A stretch of 64,000 nt of DNA from Deinococcus apachensis DSM 19763. GTDB lineage: Bacteria; Deinococcota; Deinococci; Deinococcales; Deinococcaceae. Position 1 is the first letter of the stretch. Every line of letters starts with the position of its first letter. The position numbers and the translations under genes were made by a program. Location: the NCBI RefSeq assembly GCF_000381345.1, contig NZ_KB906412.1, forward strand, positions 43,504 to 107,503, given 5' to 3'. Below the pieces are notes generated by a model. That model ran no database searches and was not told the DNA's origin. It saw nothing but the letters and a program-made list of their open reading frames with translations. Positions 50,126 through 62,370 of this stretch are shown piece by piece.

Positions 50126-50863
50126 TCAACGGCCCCAGGCAAAAGCACACAGTGCCAGGAGTTCCCCGGTGACGATGAGCAGGCCGTACACGTCCCCGCT
50201 CAGACCACCCCCCAGCCGGGAGGCCGCGAACCGGGCGGCGAGCAGCACGCCAGCGAGGGCGGCGAGCGCGGCGACCCACGCCCCCGGCAGCAACAGGGCG
50301 GGCAGGGCGAGGAGCAGCGCCGCACCCCAGCGCCCCTCCCGCGAGCGTGCCCCCAGCGACTCCTCCCGCGCCGCCGGGTAAAGGTTCATGGGGACCAGCA
50401 CGAGCAGCCGCGCGACCACCGCCGCGACGAGGGGCGCGAAGGCGGGCAGCCCGGCGGCGAGCAGGCTCCAGAGGGTCAGCAGCGCCAGCCCGCCCGTCGC
50501 CAGCCCGAAGGCCCCGACATGCACGTCCCGCAGAATCTCCAGCCGCCGCGCCGGGCTCTTCATGGCGAAGAGGGCGTCGGCGCTGTCCACCAGCCCGTCG
50601 AAGTGCAACATTCCCGTGACGGCCAACCACACGCCGACCGCAAGCGCCGCACGCACCCCATTCGGCAGAGGCAACGGCAGCAGGAGCGTCAGCGCGACGA
50701 CCCCGCCCACCGCGTACCCCGCCAGGGGGTAAAAGGCGCTCGCCCGGGCAAAGTCCCCCTCCCGCACCCCCTGAACATGGGGCAGGGGCAGGGTGGTCAG
50801 GAAGGTGAGGGCGAGGTGCGCGGCGTCCAGTTGCCGTCGCCAGATGGGGCGGGGGTCGGTCAC
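50126..50863 (-). CDS. cobS: Cobalamin synthase CobS (adenosylcobinamide-GDP ribazoletransferase)
   Basis: 245 residues, several membrane helices. [36 protein letters not shown] (metal-binding Asp-rich site) and [12 protein letters not shown] mark CobS, which joins adenosyl-GDP-cobinamide and alpha-ribazole in the membrane. GTG start. Forms a unit with cobC. Confidence 0.92.
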   Translation of the reverse strand: MTDPRPIWRRQLDAAHLALTFLTTLPLPHVQGVREGDFARASAFYPLAGYAVGGVVALTLLLPLPLPNGVRAALAVGVWLAVTGMLHFDGLVDSADALFAMKSPARRLEILRDVHVGAFGLATGGLALLTLWSLLAAGLPAFAPLVAAVVARLLVLVPMNLYPAAREESLGARSREGRWGAALLLALPALLLPGAWVAALAALAGVLLAARFAASRLGGGLSGDVYGLLIVTGELLALCAFAWGR

Positions 50864-50899
50864 GCCCCGGATGGTCGCACAGATGGTGGTGCTCCTCGT

Positions 50900-51586
50900 T
50901 TACGGCCCGGCGTGCTCTTCCCCGTGGACCTGCACCTGTGCGGCCACACTCAGCGCCAGCGTGAGGGCCTGTTCCCCCGGCAGGCTGACCGTCAGCGTGC
51001 CCAGCGCGGCGTCCACCTGGCGGAGGGTGACGGCCACCCCGGGCGTCAGGCCCGCCGTCACGAGGGCCCGCAGGCCCGCGGCGTCGGTGTCCGGGACGCG
51101 GGAAATGGTCGCCCCCTCTCCCGGCGCGAGCTGCGTCAGGCGGCACTCGGCCCGGGCGGGCAACTCCCCCGCGAGCGTCGGGATGGGGTCGCCGTGCGGG
51201 TCATGGGTGGGGTCCCCCAGCCAGGCAGCGATCCGCGCCTCCAGCCGCTCGGAAAGGGCGTGTTCCAGCCGCTCGGCCTCCTCGTGGACCTCGTCGAGGG
51301 GTACGCCCAGCGCCCGGTGCAGGAAGAGTTCAAGCAGGCGGTGGTGGCGCAGCACCTCCAGCGCCACCCTCTGGCCCTCGGCGGTCAGGCTGGCCCCCTG
51401 GTACGGCGCGTGCGCCACCAGCCCCTGCTCGCTGAGCTTGCGGAGCATCCCGGTTGCGCTCGCAGGCACCACGCCCAGCGCGTCGGCCAGCGCCTGCGTG
51501 TTCACCTTGCCGTTCTGCCCCAGCAGGTACAGATGCTTGAGGTAGTCCTCGGCAGAGGGGGAAAGCACGCGGGCCGTCATGGGCAT
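50900..51586 (-). CDS. DtxR/MntR-family metal-dependent repressor
   Basis: 228 residues. [49 protein letters not shown], then dimerisation/metal domain ([27 protein letters not shown]) and a C-terminal FeoA/SH3-like part. Iron- or manganese-sensing is typical of the family; manganese is central in deinococci. A -10 (TAAAAT) abuts 51586; TSS would fall on the second ATG (51580), giving a leaderless mRNA and that start as alternative. Confidence 0.88.
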   Translation of the reverse strand: MPMTARVLSPSAEDYLKHLYLLGQNGKVNTQALADALGVVPASATGMLRKLSEQGLVAHAPYQGASLTAEGQRVALEVLRHHRLLELFLHRALGVPLDEVHEEAERLEHALSERLEARIAAWLGDPTHDPHGDPIPTLAGELPARAECRLTQLAPGEGATISRVPDTDAAGLRALVTAGLTPGVAVTLRQVDAALGTLTVSLPGEQALTLALSVAAQVQVHGEEHAGP

Positions 51587-52041
51587 ATTTTAGGTGGAAC
51601 GAAAAGAGGACGGGCAAGCAGGAGGTGAGGTGGCCTGTGATGACGGCCGGGGTCGCCGCAAAGTCGCGGGGCGAGTACAGGCTGGTTTGATTCCTGTGCG
51701 GTGCCGCTCTGTGAGTCCAGCCCTGCGGACCATCCCCCTTGGGACGCTTGGTGCGAGGTGAAGATGGGCGAGGTGAACTTTTCGTTGTCTGGCACGAGGA
51801 CGAGCGGCTCAAGCCTTCAAGGGGAGGCCACAGCCTCGGGTGCCTGGCTCCCCTCTCAGGGAGCTGTGAGCAAAGCTGACTGAGGGGTTGACCACGGCCT
51901 GCCCTTGCAACACCTCACCCTCAGCGTCTTTTCCCCAGGCTGGCGGGAAGATCCGGCGATGCATCCTCCGTCCCCCCGCCGTCCATCCAGGCCGCCCGGA
52001 ACTTTTTCCGGACTCCCTCCCTCCTACCCTGTGAGGCAGCC
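51587..52041. other. 455-bp intergenic region
   Basis: Contains the dtxR-like promoter (TAAAAT, minus, 51592-51587) and a 90-bp inverted-repeat-bounded element at 51818-51907. No credible coding sequence or RNA gene was seen in the rest; frames open here have no ribosome site and no family likeness. Confidence 0.5.
51818..51907. repeat. 90-bp hairpin element with terminal inverted repeats
   Basis: Ends CAAGGGGAGGCC and GGCCTGCCCTTG are an 11/12 inverted match. Inside, CCCCTCTCAG pairs with CTGACTGAGGGG around CTCCC/GGGAG and AGCT/AGCT mini-stems. Looks like a small dispersed noncoding repeat or MITE relic. Confidence 0.5.
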
Positions 52042-52590
52042 TTGGACGACCTGACGGACGAGCAACTCGTGCCCCTCGCGGCGCACCCCGGGCCGCGACG
52101 GGAGGTGGCCTTCGAGGCGCTCGTGCGGCGCCACGCCGGGCGGGTTCACCGGGTGGCGGCGGGGACCGTTGGACCGGGGGCGGCCGACGATGTGGTGCAG
52201 GAGGTGTTTATCAGTGTGTACCGACATCTGGGGAGCTTTCGCGCCGAGGCGAAGTTCACGACCTGGCTGCACCGGGTCACCCTGAATGCCTGTCACAAGG
52301 CGCTCGCCGCGCGGTCCCACCTGCCGCTGGAGGAGACCCCCGAACCCGCCGCCCCACACAGCCCCGTCCGGGCGGGGGAACAGGCCGACCTGCGCGCCCG
52401 CCTCGCCTGGGCCATGCGCCAACTTCCGCCCGAGCAGCGCGACGCGGTGACCCTGCGCGAACTCTCGGGCCTGGACTACGCCGAGATCGCCGAGGTGCTG
52501 GGCATCGAGCTGGGCACCGTCAAAAGTCGCATCAACCGGGGACGCGCCGCCCTGAAGGCGCTCCTCACGGGCATCGGAGTCACTCCATGA
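52042..52590 (+). CDS. ECF-type RNA polymerase sigma factor
   Basis: 182 residues. Sigma-2: [48 protein letters not shown]. Sigma-4: [28 protein letters not shown] and [17 protein letters not shown] start at 52042. The stop overlaps the next start (ATGA), pairing it with a small membrane protein likely to be its anti-sigma factor. Confidence 0.9.
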   Translation: MDDLTDEQLVPLAAHPGPRREVAFEALVRRHAGRVHRVAAGTVGPGAADDVVQEVFISVYRHLGSFRAEAKFTTWLHRVTLNACHKALAARSHLPLEETPEPAAPHSPVRAGEQADLRARLAWAMRQLPPEQRDAVTLRELSGLDYAEIAEVLGIELGTVKSRINRGRAALKALLTGIGVTP

Positions 52591-52856
52591 ACGATCACGA
52601 ACTCGACACCCTCTTCGCGCAGGCCAGGCTGGAGACTCCCGCCGACGCTGGGGCCGCCGAACGTTTCCTCGCCTGGCATCGGTCGGAGGCCGCTCCCGAC
52701 GTCCCTCTCAGGCCCCACTCCCGCTCCGTGCGTTGGCCGCTGCTTCTCGGCTGTGCCGCCCTGCTCACCGGGGCGTTCGTGCTGCGCCCAGCTCCGACCC
52801 TTCCCGCCAGTGCCGCCTATGACGCTTATCAGGCGGCCCTGGGTGACGGCTGGTAG
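52587..52856 (+). CDS. Small single-pass membrane protein, candidate anti-sigma factor
   Basis: 89 residues: short cytoplasmic part ([19 protein letters not shown]), one membrane helix ([17 protein letters not shown]) and a tiny outer tail. No zinc-binding HxxxCxxC motif. Translationally coupled to the ECF sigma gene, hence the anti-sigma inference; the sequence alone does not prove it. Confidence 0.6.
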   Translation: MNDHELDTLFAQARLETPADAGAAERFLAWHRSEAAPDVPLRPHSRSVRWPLLLGCAALLTGAFVLRPAPTLPASAAYDAYQAALGDGW

Positions 52857-52874
52857 GTCGCCTCCAGCCAAGAG

Positions 52875-52895
52875 AAAACCCCCGCCGGGCGGGGG
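52875..52895 (-). terminator. Intrinsic terminator
   Basis: Minus strand CCCCCGC-CCG-GCGGGGG followed by TTTT. Serves the small minus-strand gene ending at 52918; the opposite-strand sigma operon ends 20 bp away. Confidence 0.75.
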
Positions 52896-52917
52896 CAGAA
52901 GGTCCTGTTGGATGAAT

Positions 52918-53121
<204 letters not shown>

Positions 53122-53124
53122 GCC

Positions 53125-53160
53125 ATTAAGGTACTCTTCATTCCTGACAAATACCTTAAT
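53125..53160. promoter_or_regulatory. 9-bp inverted repeat upstream of small gene
   Basis: ATTAAGGTA (53125-53133) and TACCTTAAT (53152-53160) are perfect inverted copies 18 bp apart, just before the ATG at 53121 (minus). Could be an operator or an mRNA hairpin. Confidence 0.45.
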
Positions 53161-53184
53161 CGTTGAACATTTCATGTTGAGGGG

Positions 53185-54110
53185 TTAGAGCCCTTTCTCC
53201 CAGGTTATCCACATCGCCTCCGGGACATAGCCGAGGCGGGTATTCACGCGCAGCATGGGGAGGTTGAGGACCGTGCCGCCCGTTCCCGCGTGTGTATATC
53301 CCTCTTCCCGTGCCCAGGCGAGCGCCGACGCCTTGACCAGGGTGGCAAGGCCGCGCGAGCGGTGGGTGGGGTGGGTTACGGTCTGTTCGCTCTCAACTCC
53401 CGCGCCCTGGGGAGTCAGCGGGGTCCAGGCGACGATCTCGCCGCGGTAGCGGACGACAAATGTGGCCTCCTCTCGCCGGACCATCTCCCGCAGTTCGGCA
53501 TGGTCAGTGGATCGGGGGTGGTCGTGGGATTGCGCGGTGCGTCCCGCACGCCCACCCCGTACAGCGCGTGCAGGGCGTCGCAGTCCGCCTCCGGGGCGTC
53601 CGGGCTCAACCGCTCGACCTCGTAGCCTTGCAGGCACAGCCGCTTTTCAAGGGGACGGAAGCGCCCGAAGTCGACCCCGCCGAGTTCCAGATGCGCTCCC
53701 CACGACTGCCAGGCGTTGCGAAACCCTGCCGCGTGAAAAAAGTCCATCTTCTCCGGCCAGTCCTCGCGTGTCACCCCCAAGAGACGCGTGAAGCCGCCTG
53801 GAAGTTGCGACAGGGCCGCCAGATACAACGCCGAGAAAACGGTCCCGTCTCCCGCCAGGTCGAGCCGAAGGGCGTCCGGTGTGGCCGGGCCGAAGGGGCC
53901 GAGGTGCAGGGTTGCCACAACCTCGCCCCCACGCTCCGCCACGAGGCGCAGCCGCCGGGATTCGGCCCTCTCGCGGAACTGCTCGGCCGTGTAGGTCCAG
54001 TGCCCCCGCACGCCCTCCGTCACGAGCCGCGCAACCACGGGGGCGTCGATGTTCTGAAAGGGGCGCAGGACCAGGGCCGTCTCTGTCGGGGGTGGGGCAA
54101 AACCATTCAT
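53185..54110 (-). pseudogene. Two-domain GNAT protein, frameshifted
   Basis: From ATG 54110 a GNAT-like protein runs through LRPFQNIDAPVVARLV and KRLCLQGYEVERLSPD to DAPRNPTTTPDPLT near 53510. The conserved second GNAT half (HAELREMVRREEATFVVRYR, SRGLATLVKASALAW, VNTRLGYV) continues in the next frame to 53185. A single missing base near 53505-53520 would explain it (926 bp in all, not a multiple of three). Real mutation or sequencing error cannot be told apart. Confidence 0.75.
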
Positions 54111-54272
54111 GCGGCCATGGTGTGGCAGGACGAGGTTGAAACGCGAATGCGAGAGGTACGCCAGATGGCGGAGGAGTGTATATGCGCCCCCTCTCCCCAG
54201 TCCCGGCCCTCTATCTATCGCTGCCGCCCCCATACACCCCAACTCATACTCAGGTCACATTCACGTACTGAC

Positions 54273-54301
54273 TTGACAGGATTACGCTCATGCCGTATTA
54301 T
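54273..54301 (+). promoter_or_regulatory. Near-consensus sigma-70 promoter upstream of tkt
   Basis: TTGACA, 17-bp spacer, TATTAT: perfect -35 and 5/6 -10. Predicted start near 54308 gives a leader of about 190 nt for transketolase. Confidence 0.65.
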
Positions 54302-54482
54302 GCTTCTACCGGAATGGAAGTGCCGCAGTGTGCTTGTTCCCCTGACCGGAGGGAGCCGAGTGCCCCCAAAGTTTTCTTCAGACCATGTCCCTGCCTGTTT
54401 CCGGTGGGGGCATGTGCCTTTTGGGAGATTTGTCTGGCCCCCGGGTAAAGACAGACCGAACGGGCCACTTTTCCGGGGGGAT

Positions 54483-54488
54483 TACACT
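54483..54488 (+). promoter_or_regulatory. Leaderless -10 of tkt
   Basis: TACACT followed by six bases and the tkt ATG, so a transcript from it would begin at the A of ATG. No convincing -35. Confidence 0.45.
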
Positions 54489-54494
54489 GGCCGC

Positions 54495-56486
<1,992 letters not shown>

Positions 56487-56500
56487 CGAAGAGGTGAGGA

Positions 56501-56534
56501 GAGGGGCCCGCTTTCCGGTTGGAGCGGGCCCCTC
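56501..56534 (+). terminator. Hairpin after tkt
   Basis: GAGGGGCCCGCT and AGCGGGCCCCTC form a perfect 12-bp stem with a 10-base loop. No strong T run. Confidence 0.6.
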
Positions 56535-56671
56535 CTGCTGCCCCGACATATAAAGGTCGAGTTGGGCCACGCGGAGGGGCGCCTTCACAAGCCGCCGCCC
56601 ACCTTCACCCCTCCTGAAAGATGTGATCCGGTCGGCCTTACCGTCCAGATCAGGGTGTGACATTGACAACT

Positions 56672-57577
56672 ATGACGAACCCATCCCAGGACCAGGACCA
56701 GCCCACCTCTGCCCCCACCGCGAGCTTTCCCCAGAAGGCTCCCGGGCAGACCCAGGAGGACCAGCCGGGCCACGAGTCGCAGATGACGCTGGAGCCCGTC
56801 ACCATCCGCGACGACTACCGGGGCAGCGGCAAGCTGGAGGGCAAGGTCGCGTTGATCACCGGTGGGGACAGCGGCATCGGCCGCGCCGTCGCCGTGCACT
56901 TCGCGCGGGAAGGTGCGGACGTCGCCATCGTGTATCTCGATGAGCACGAGGACGCTCAGGCGACCGTGGGCATGGTGGAGGGCGAGGGCCGCCGCGCGGT
57001 TGCCATCGCTGGAGATATCGGTGACCCGCAGTTCGCCCAGCAGGCGGTGCAGCGTACGGTTCAGGAACTCGGGGGACTCGACATTCTGGTGAACAACGCC
57101 GCCGAGCAGCACCCGCAGGAGAGCATCACCGCCATCACGCCCGAGCAACTGGAGCGCACCTTCCGCACGAACATCTTCGGCATGTTTTACATCACGCAGG
57201 CAGCGCTCCCGCACCTGCAAAAGGGCGCAGCCATCATCAATACGACCAGCGTCACGGCGTACAAGGGCAGCCCGCAACTGCTCGACTACTCCTCCACCAA
57301 GGGCGCCATCGTCGCCTTTACCCGCAGCCTCAGCCAGTCCCTCGCCGAGCAGGGCATCCGGGTGAATGCCGTCGCCCCCGGCCCGATCTGGACGCCCCTG
57401 ATCCCCTCCACGTTCCCACAGGACAAGGTTGAGAGCTTCGGCCAGGACGTGCCCCTGAAGCGCCCCGGCCAGCCCGCCGAGGTCGCGCCCGCCTATGTGT
57501 TCCTGGCCTCCGAGGACGGTTCCTTCATGGCCGGACAGGTGTTGCACCCCAACGGCGGCGAGGTGGTGAACGGGTAA
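56672..57577 (+). CDS. SDR-family oxidoreductase
   Basis: 301 residues. About 40 disordered residues, then NAD(P) motif ALITGGDSGIGRAVAVHFA, NNAAEQ, Ser in TTSVTAYKGS and YSSTKGA (YxxxK). The extended N-terminus with SFPQKAPGQTQED matches the YghA/glucose-ribitol dehydrogenase-like stress SDRs. GTG 56657 is an alternative start. Confidence 0.85.
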   Translation: MTNPSQDQDQPTSAPTASFPQKAPGQTQEDQPGHESQMTLEPVTIRDDYRGSGKLEGKVALITGGDSGIGRAVAVHFAREGADVAIVYLDEHEDAQATVGMVEGEGRRAVAIAGDIGDPQFAQQAVQRTVQELGGLDILVNNAAEQHPQESITAITPEQLERTFRTNIFGMFYITQAALPHLQKGAAIINTTSVTAYKGSPQLLDYSSTKGAIVAFTRSLSQSLAEQGIRVNAVAPGPIWTPLIPSTFPQDKVESFGQDVPLKRPGQPAEVAPAYVFLASEDGSFMAGQVLHPNGGEVVNG

Positions 57578-57605
57578 GCGAACGTCGCCCACAAGCTCGA
57601 CAGAT

Positions 57606-57635
57606 GGGACGCCCGGGCCATGGCCCGGGCGTCCC
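57606..57635. terminator. Bidirectional terminator
   Basis: GGGACGCCCGGGCC and GGCCCGGGCGTCCC form a perfect 14-bp stem around AT, between convergent genes; TTT follows on the plus strand. Confidence 0.65.
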
Positions 57636-57650
57636 TTTCCAGTTCGGCAC

Positions 57651-58037
57651 TCAATTCCCGATCAGGCAGACCTCAGTCACGTACCGGTCGATGGGATCGA
57701 GGTAGGCCGTGATGAAGCGGTCCCCCGAGGAGTAGGTCTTTTTCAGAAAGCCCTGACCATCCCCGGCATCCACGAAGTCCACGTAGGTCTGATTGCTGCT
57801 CAGGGGCGCCTGGAAGCCGTTCTGGTTGATGGCCGTCTGCACGATGTCCTTGACGAGGAAGGCGGGCAGGTTCAGCCGGTACGGCCGGTAGAAGGTGGCC
57901 TTTTCAGGGGCGTAGACCCGCAGAGCATTGCAGATATTGGTGGCCTTCACCTCGTAGGGCCCCAGGTTCCCCGCCCACGTCTGCGCTGCCCCCAAGGAAA
58001 CGAGGGTCAGCAGGGCAATAGTCAGAAGTCTTTTCAT
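57651..58037 (-). CDS. Secreted protein of unknown function
   Basis: 128 residues with signal peptide (MKRLLTIALLTLVSLGAAQT) and two Cys (NICNALRVY and TEVCLIGN) that may form a disulfide. No family recognised. Stands alone between a terminator and the decarboxylase-like gene. Confidence 0.65.
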   Translation of the reverse strand: MKRLLTIALLTLVSLGAAQTWAGNLGPYEVKATNICNALRVYAPEKATFYRPYRLNLPAFLVKDIVQTAINQNGFQAPLSSNQTYVDFVDAGDGQGFLKKTYSSGDRFITAYLDPIDRYVTEVCLIGN

Positions 58038-58133
58038 GTCGTCCTTTCGGGCCAGCCACTTTCAGGGCCATTCAAGAGGATGACCCCGGCGGGGCCCAGG
58101 GTCAGAGATTTGCCCAATTTCGGAGGGTACTCT

Positions 58134-59189
<1,056 letters not shown>

Positions 59190-59248
59190 GCCCTCACCAT
59201 ACGCCCGCCCCAGGCGGCAGAACGTCCCCGAACGAACGGTCAGGGGAA

Positions 59249-59281
59249 GCGATCAGCCGTCAGTGTTCAGGGCTGCCTCGG
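59249..59281. repeat. Half-copy of the 20981-type repeat
   Basis: AGCGATCAGCCGTCAG followed by TTCAGGGCTGCCTCG resembles AGCGATCAGCAGGCAG and TTCAGGGCCTCG in the left arm and loop at 20987-21017. The matching right arm is missing. Confidence 0.4.
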
Positions 59282-59413
59282 GGGATTATCTTTCCGCTCC
59301 CGCCACAACTCCGGGGTGAGGTACTACGCGAGTCCTGAATCACCAAGAACCTCCCCGGAACTTCAAGCCCGCTGCTGATAGCTCTTCCCAGTTTGAGGAG
59401 CCACAATGCACCC

Positions 59414-59707
59414 ATGGTCACCGCAATCGTGATGGTACAGGCAGAGAGGCAGCGTATTCAGGAGACGGCGGAGGCGCTGGCGGGCGTGCCCAGTGTGCGC
59501 GAGGTCTACAGCGTGACGGGTGAGTGGGACATAGTGGCCGTGCTGCGGCTGACCCGCTACGAGGACCTGGACGACGTGGTGACCGGGCATCTGCGGAAGG
59601 TCGAGGGCATCGTGCGGACCCAGACCATGCTCGCCTTTCGCACCTACAGCGAGTCCCTGCTCGATCAGGGCTTCGGCGTCGGCCTGGACGAAAGTCAGCC
59701 GTCCTGA
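59414..59707 (+). CDS. Lrp/AsnC ligand-binding-domain protein
   Basis: 97 residues, only the RAM domain, no HTH (VTAIVMVQAERQRIQETAEA, VYSVTGEWDIVAVLRL, GIVRTQTMLAFRTY). Stand-alone RAM proteins bind amino acids and form rings; may modulate a full Lrp. CACAAT lies six bases before the ATG. Divergent from the siroheme-decarboxylase-like gene. Confidence 0.8.
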   Translation: MVTAIVMVQAERQRIQETAEALAGVPSVREVYSVTGEWDIVAVLRLTRYEDLDDVVTGHLRKVEGIVRTQTMLAFRTYSESLLDQGFGVGLDESQPS

Positions 59708-60155
59708 AGGAAGCGGAAAGTATAGGGTGTCTTGCCCTCCCACGCCCTGTTTCTCGATCTTCTGCCACGTGGCTGTTCCCGAGACCTTTCAGCCATGAAT
59801 GGTTAAGTGGCGGGTGGGAGCAAGTGAGGTCATCTCCGAGGACGGAATTACCCTCGCCCCTTTCGGGAGAGGGTCGGCGCCTAGCTCCGGGAAGAGGGAC
59901 TAAGCAGCCGGGATGACCTATGCTTCACCCACGAACTTCTCAACGCCACGGCACCCCCACACGTTGGTCCAAAGGGAAGGGTTTAGAGGGGCCAAGCCGC
60001 CTTTAAAGGCTTCATGCGAAGGTTGAGACACGTGCCAGGCGGCATGTCGGAATTACCATACCAGGGCCACAAGCTTGAGATCGTCTCCATTGACATGTGA
60101 TGTGCTTTACAAGCTGATGGAAAAGGACTCATACTGATGCACCGGAGGAACACAC
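59708..60155. other. 448-bp intergenic region
   Basis: Contains the IR-bounded element at 59828-59918 and a promoter candidate near 60106-60135 (TTTACA, 18 bp, CATACT) for the next gene. No supported coding sequence. Confidence 0.5.
59828..59918. repeat. 91-bp inverted-repeat-bounded element
   Basis: Bounded by GGTCATC and GATGACC, with an inner CCCTC/GAGGG hairpin. Similar size and structure to the element at 51818-51907, though sequences differ. Possible small noncoding repeat. Confidence 0.4.
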
Positions 60156-60620
60156 ATGGCTTACAAAAAACTCAGTGAACAGCTTCAGGAACTTGACAAC
60201 CCCCAGCGCAGTGACGCATTTGTCAAAGCGTTCCGTGAGGCAGTGCGTAAGGGCGAGATCGAGGCGACATACGTGCCCGAACGCTTTACCCTGCCCAAGG
60301 AGTTCAGCCGCCGCGGCGCGGAGGGAACCTATCAGCGGGACTCGCGCGAGATGGTGTTTGAAGTGACGCCTGCTTTCGAGAAGTGGTTCGACCAGACCAA
60401 TGCCGAACTCACTGCCACCGCGCGCAGCCGGGGCGGCCAGCCCAAGGCCACCGCTGAGAATATCGAGGCGGGGCTGGTGGACTTCAGGGCGCTGGCGGAA
60501 GAGACCCGCAAGAAGATGCAGGCCAGCTTTGAGAAGGGCCAAGCGCTGGGCAAGAGCCGCAGCCAGGGCGGTGGCGGCAAGAAAAGCAGCGGCAGCCGCG
60601 GCCGGGTCAAGGGCAAGTAA
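60156..60620 (+). CDS. Basic-tailed protein of unknown function
   Basis: 154 residues. N-terminal helix-rich part (AYKKLSEQLQELDNPQRSDA), a middle with FTLPKEFSRRGAEGTYQRDS, and a Lys/Gly/Ser/Arg-rich disordered tail ending KGK. The tail suggests nucleic-acid contact. CCGGAGGA lies about 7 bases before the ATG. No family recognised. Confidence 0.65.
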   Translation: MAYKKLSEQLQELDNPQRSDAFVKAFREAVRKGEIEATYVPERFTLPKEFSRRGAEGTYQRDSREMVFEVTPAFEKWFDQTNAELTATARSRGGQPKATAENIEAGLVDFRALAEETRKKMQASFEKGQALGKSRSQGGGGKKSSGSRGRVKGK

Positions 60621-60704
60621 CCCACCGGGCCGGGGGCGGGGCAGGGGAAGGCAAAGGTGTCCCCCTGCCCCGCCCCCTTGCCCGCGGACCGTATGCTGTC
60701 ACGA

Positions 60705-61433
<729 letters not shown>

Positions 61434-61447
61434 CGGTACGCTGCCCC

Positions 61448-61984
61448 ATGCCACTTGAACTTGTTCAGGGAGACATCGGACAGGAGCAGACCTGCGCGGT
61501 CGTGACGGCCGCGAACAAGGAACTGGCCGGGGGCGGCGGGGTGGACGGCGTCATTCACCACGCCGCGGGACCGGAACTGCTGCGCGCCATCCGGGCCGTC
61601 GGGGGCACGCCGACGGGCACGGCGGTGGTCACCCCCGCCTTCCGGCTGGAGGCCCAGGGCGTCCGCTTCGTGATTCACGCGGTCGGCCCGATCTGGCGTG
61701 GCGGCAGGCACGGTGAGGCCGAGCTGTTGGCTGGGGCCTACCGCGAGAGCCTGCGGCTGGCCGTCGAGCAGGGGTGCGATTCGGTCGCCTTCCCCGCGAT
61801 CAGCACCGGGGTGTACGGCTACCCCCTCGCGGAGGCGGCGGAGGTCGCCCTGCAAACCATTCGCGCTTTCCTGGCAGACCACCCCGACCTCACCGTCCGC
61901 GTCGTGCTGCACGGCTCGGGACCGCTGAGTATCTTCCAAAGGACGTTGGAGCGGCTGGAAAAGGAGAAGTCCCGAACGTCATAA
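61448..61984 (+). CDS. Macro-domain protein (ADP-ribose hydrolase-like)
   Basis: 178 residues, whole macro domain: [45 protein letters not shown] and [13 protein letters not shown] (phosphate-binding loop). Members hydrolyse O-acetyl-ADP-ribose or remove ADP-ribose from proteins. TACGCT lies five bases before the ATG, 15 bp after gmk. Confidence 0.9.
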   Translation: MPLELVQGDIGQEQTCAVVTAANKELAGGGGVDGVIHHAAGPELLRAIRAVGGTPTGTAVVTPAFRLEAQGVRFVIHAVGPIWRGGRHGEAELLAGAYRESLRLAVEQGCDSVAFPAISTGVYGYPLAEAAEVALQTIRAFLADHPDLTVRVVLHGSGPLSIFQRTLERLEKEKSRTS

Positions 61985-62370
61985 AGGGCTATCTCCGACA
62001 TCTGGCCGGATCGGGCACCTTCTTGAAGGCTTCATGGGGTGGAGGATTGCTCGTGGCTTGCGTCCACTCGAACAGGCTCCTATCCCGATAAGGCCAACTC
62101 GCTTGTGGCTGTTCTGACCCTTCCCCCTCGTGAGCTTGGCGCAGCCAGGGGTGAGGGGGTGCCCACCCGGCGACCTCAGCCCATCAGGTCAGGCTATAGA
62201 GATCGCACGAAGTGGAGATCAAAGCCTGAGACCGGGCTGCATAATTTGACTTCCGCTGCATCCCACGCTATCCTTTCTTTATCACCGCCCGGAAAGGCGG
62301 CTTTTTTTGTGTCTCAGGCTTTAGGCCACCCGGCCCATATCTCGCCCCCGGCCCTCCGGTAGCCTGCCGT
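61985..62370. other. 386-bp intergenic region before the S66 peptidase
   Basis: Holds a CCCCCTC/GAGGGGG hairpin (62123-62159), promoter-hairpin repeat copy 3 and the peptidase gene -10 (TAGCCT, 62360-62365). No credible coding sequence. Confidence 0.5.
62236..62310 (+). repeat. Promoter-hairpin intergenic repeat, copy 3
   Basis: TTGACT (62246-62251), 17 bp, TATCCT (62269-62274), then CCGCC/GGCGG hairpin (62285-62300) and a run of seven T. Oriented toward the S66 peptidase gene, whose own -10 lies 50 bp beyond. Sequence core GCTGCATAATTTGACTTCC is shared with the other copies. Confidence 0.7.

Larger units (their letters stand above)
54111..54494. other. 384-bp region upstream of transketolase
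   Basis: Holds a near-consensus plus-strand promoter at 54273-54301 and a second -10 at 54483-54488 directly before tkt. No other gene is supported; a 44-codon Cys-rich frame starting near 54314 has no ribosome site. Confidence 0.5.

Noticed and set aside
53205..53213. Single TTATCCACA within the GNAT gene
   Set aside because: Isolated box in coding sequence, expected by chance.
54314..54450. 44-codon Cys-rich frame upstream of tkt
   Set aside because: No ribosome site, no family likeness; probably untranslated leader.
60083..60102. RDRM-type radiation-response operator (CATTGACAT core)
   Set aside because: Only the core half matches; the outer TTATG/ATAA parts are absent, and no known regulon gene follows.
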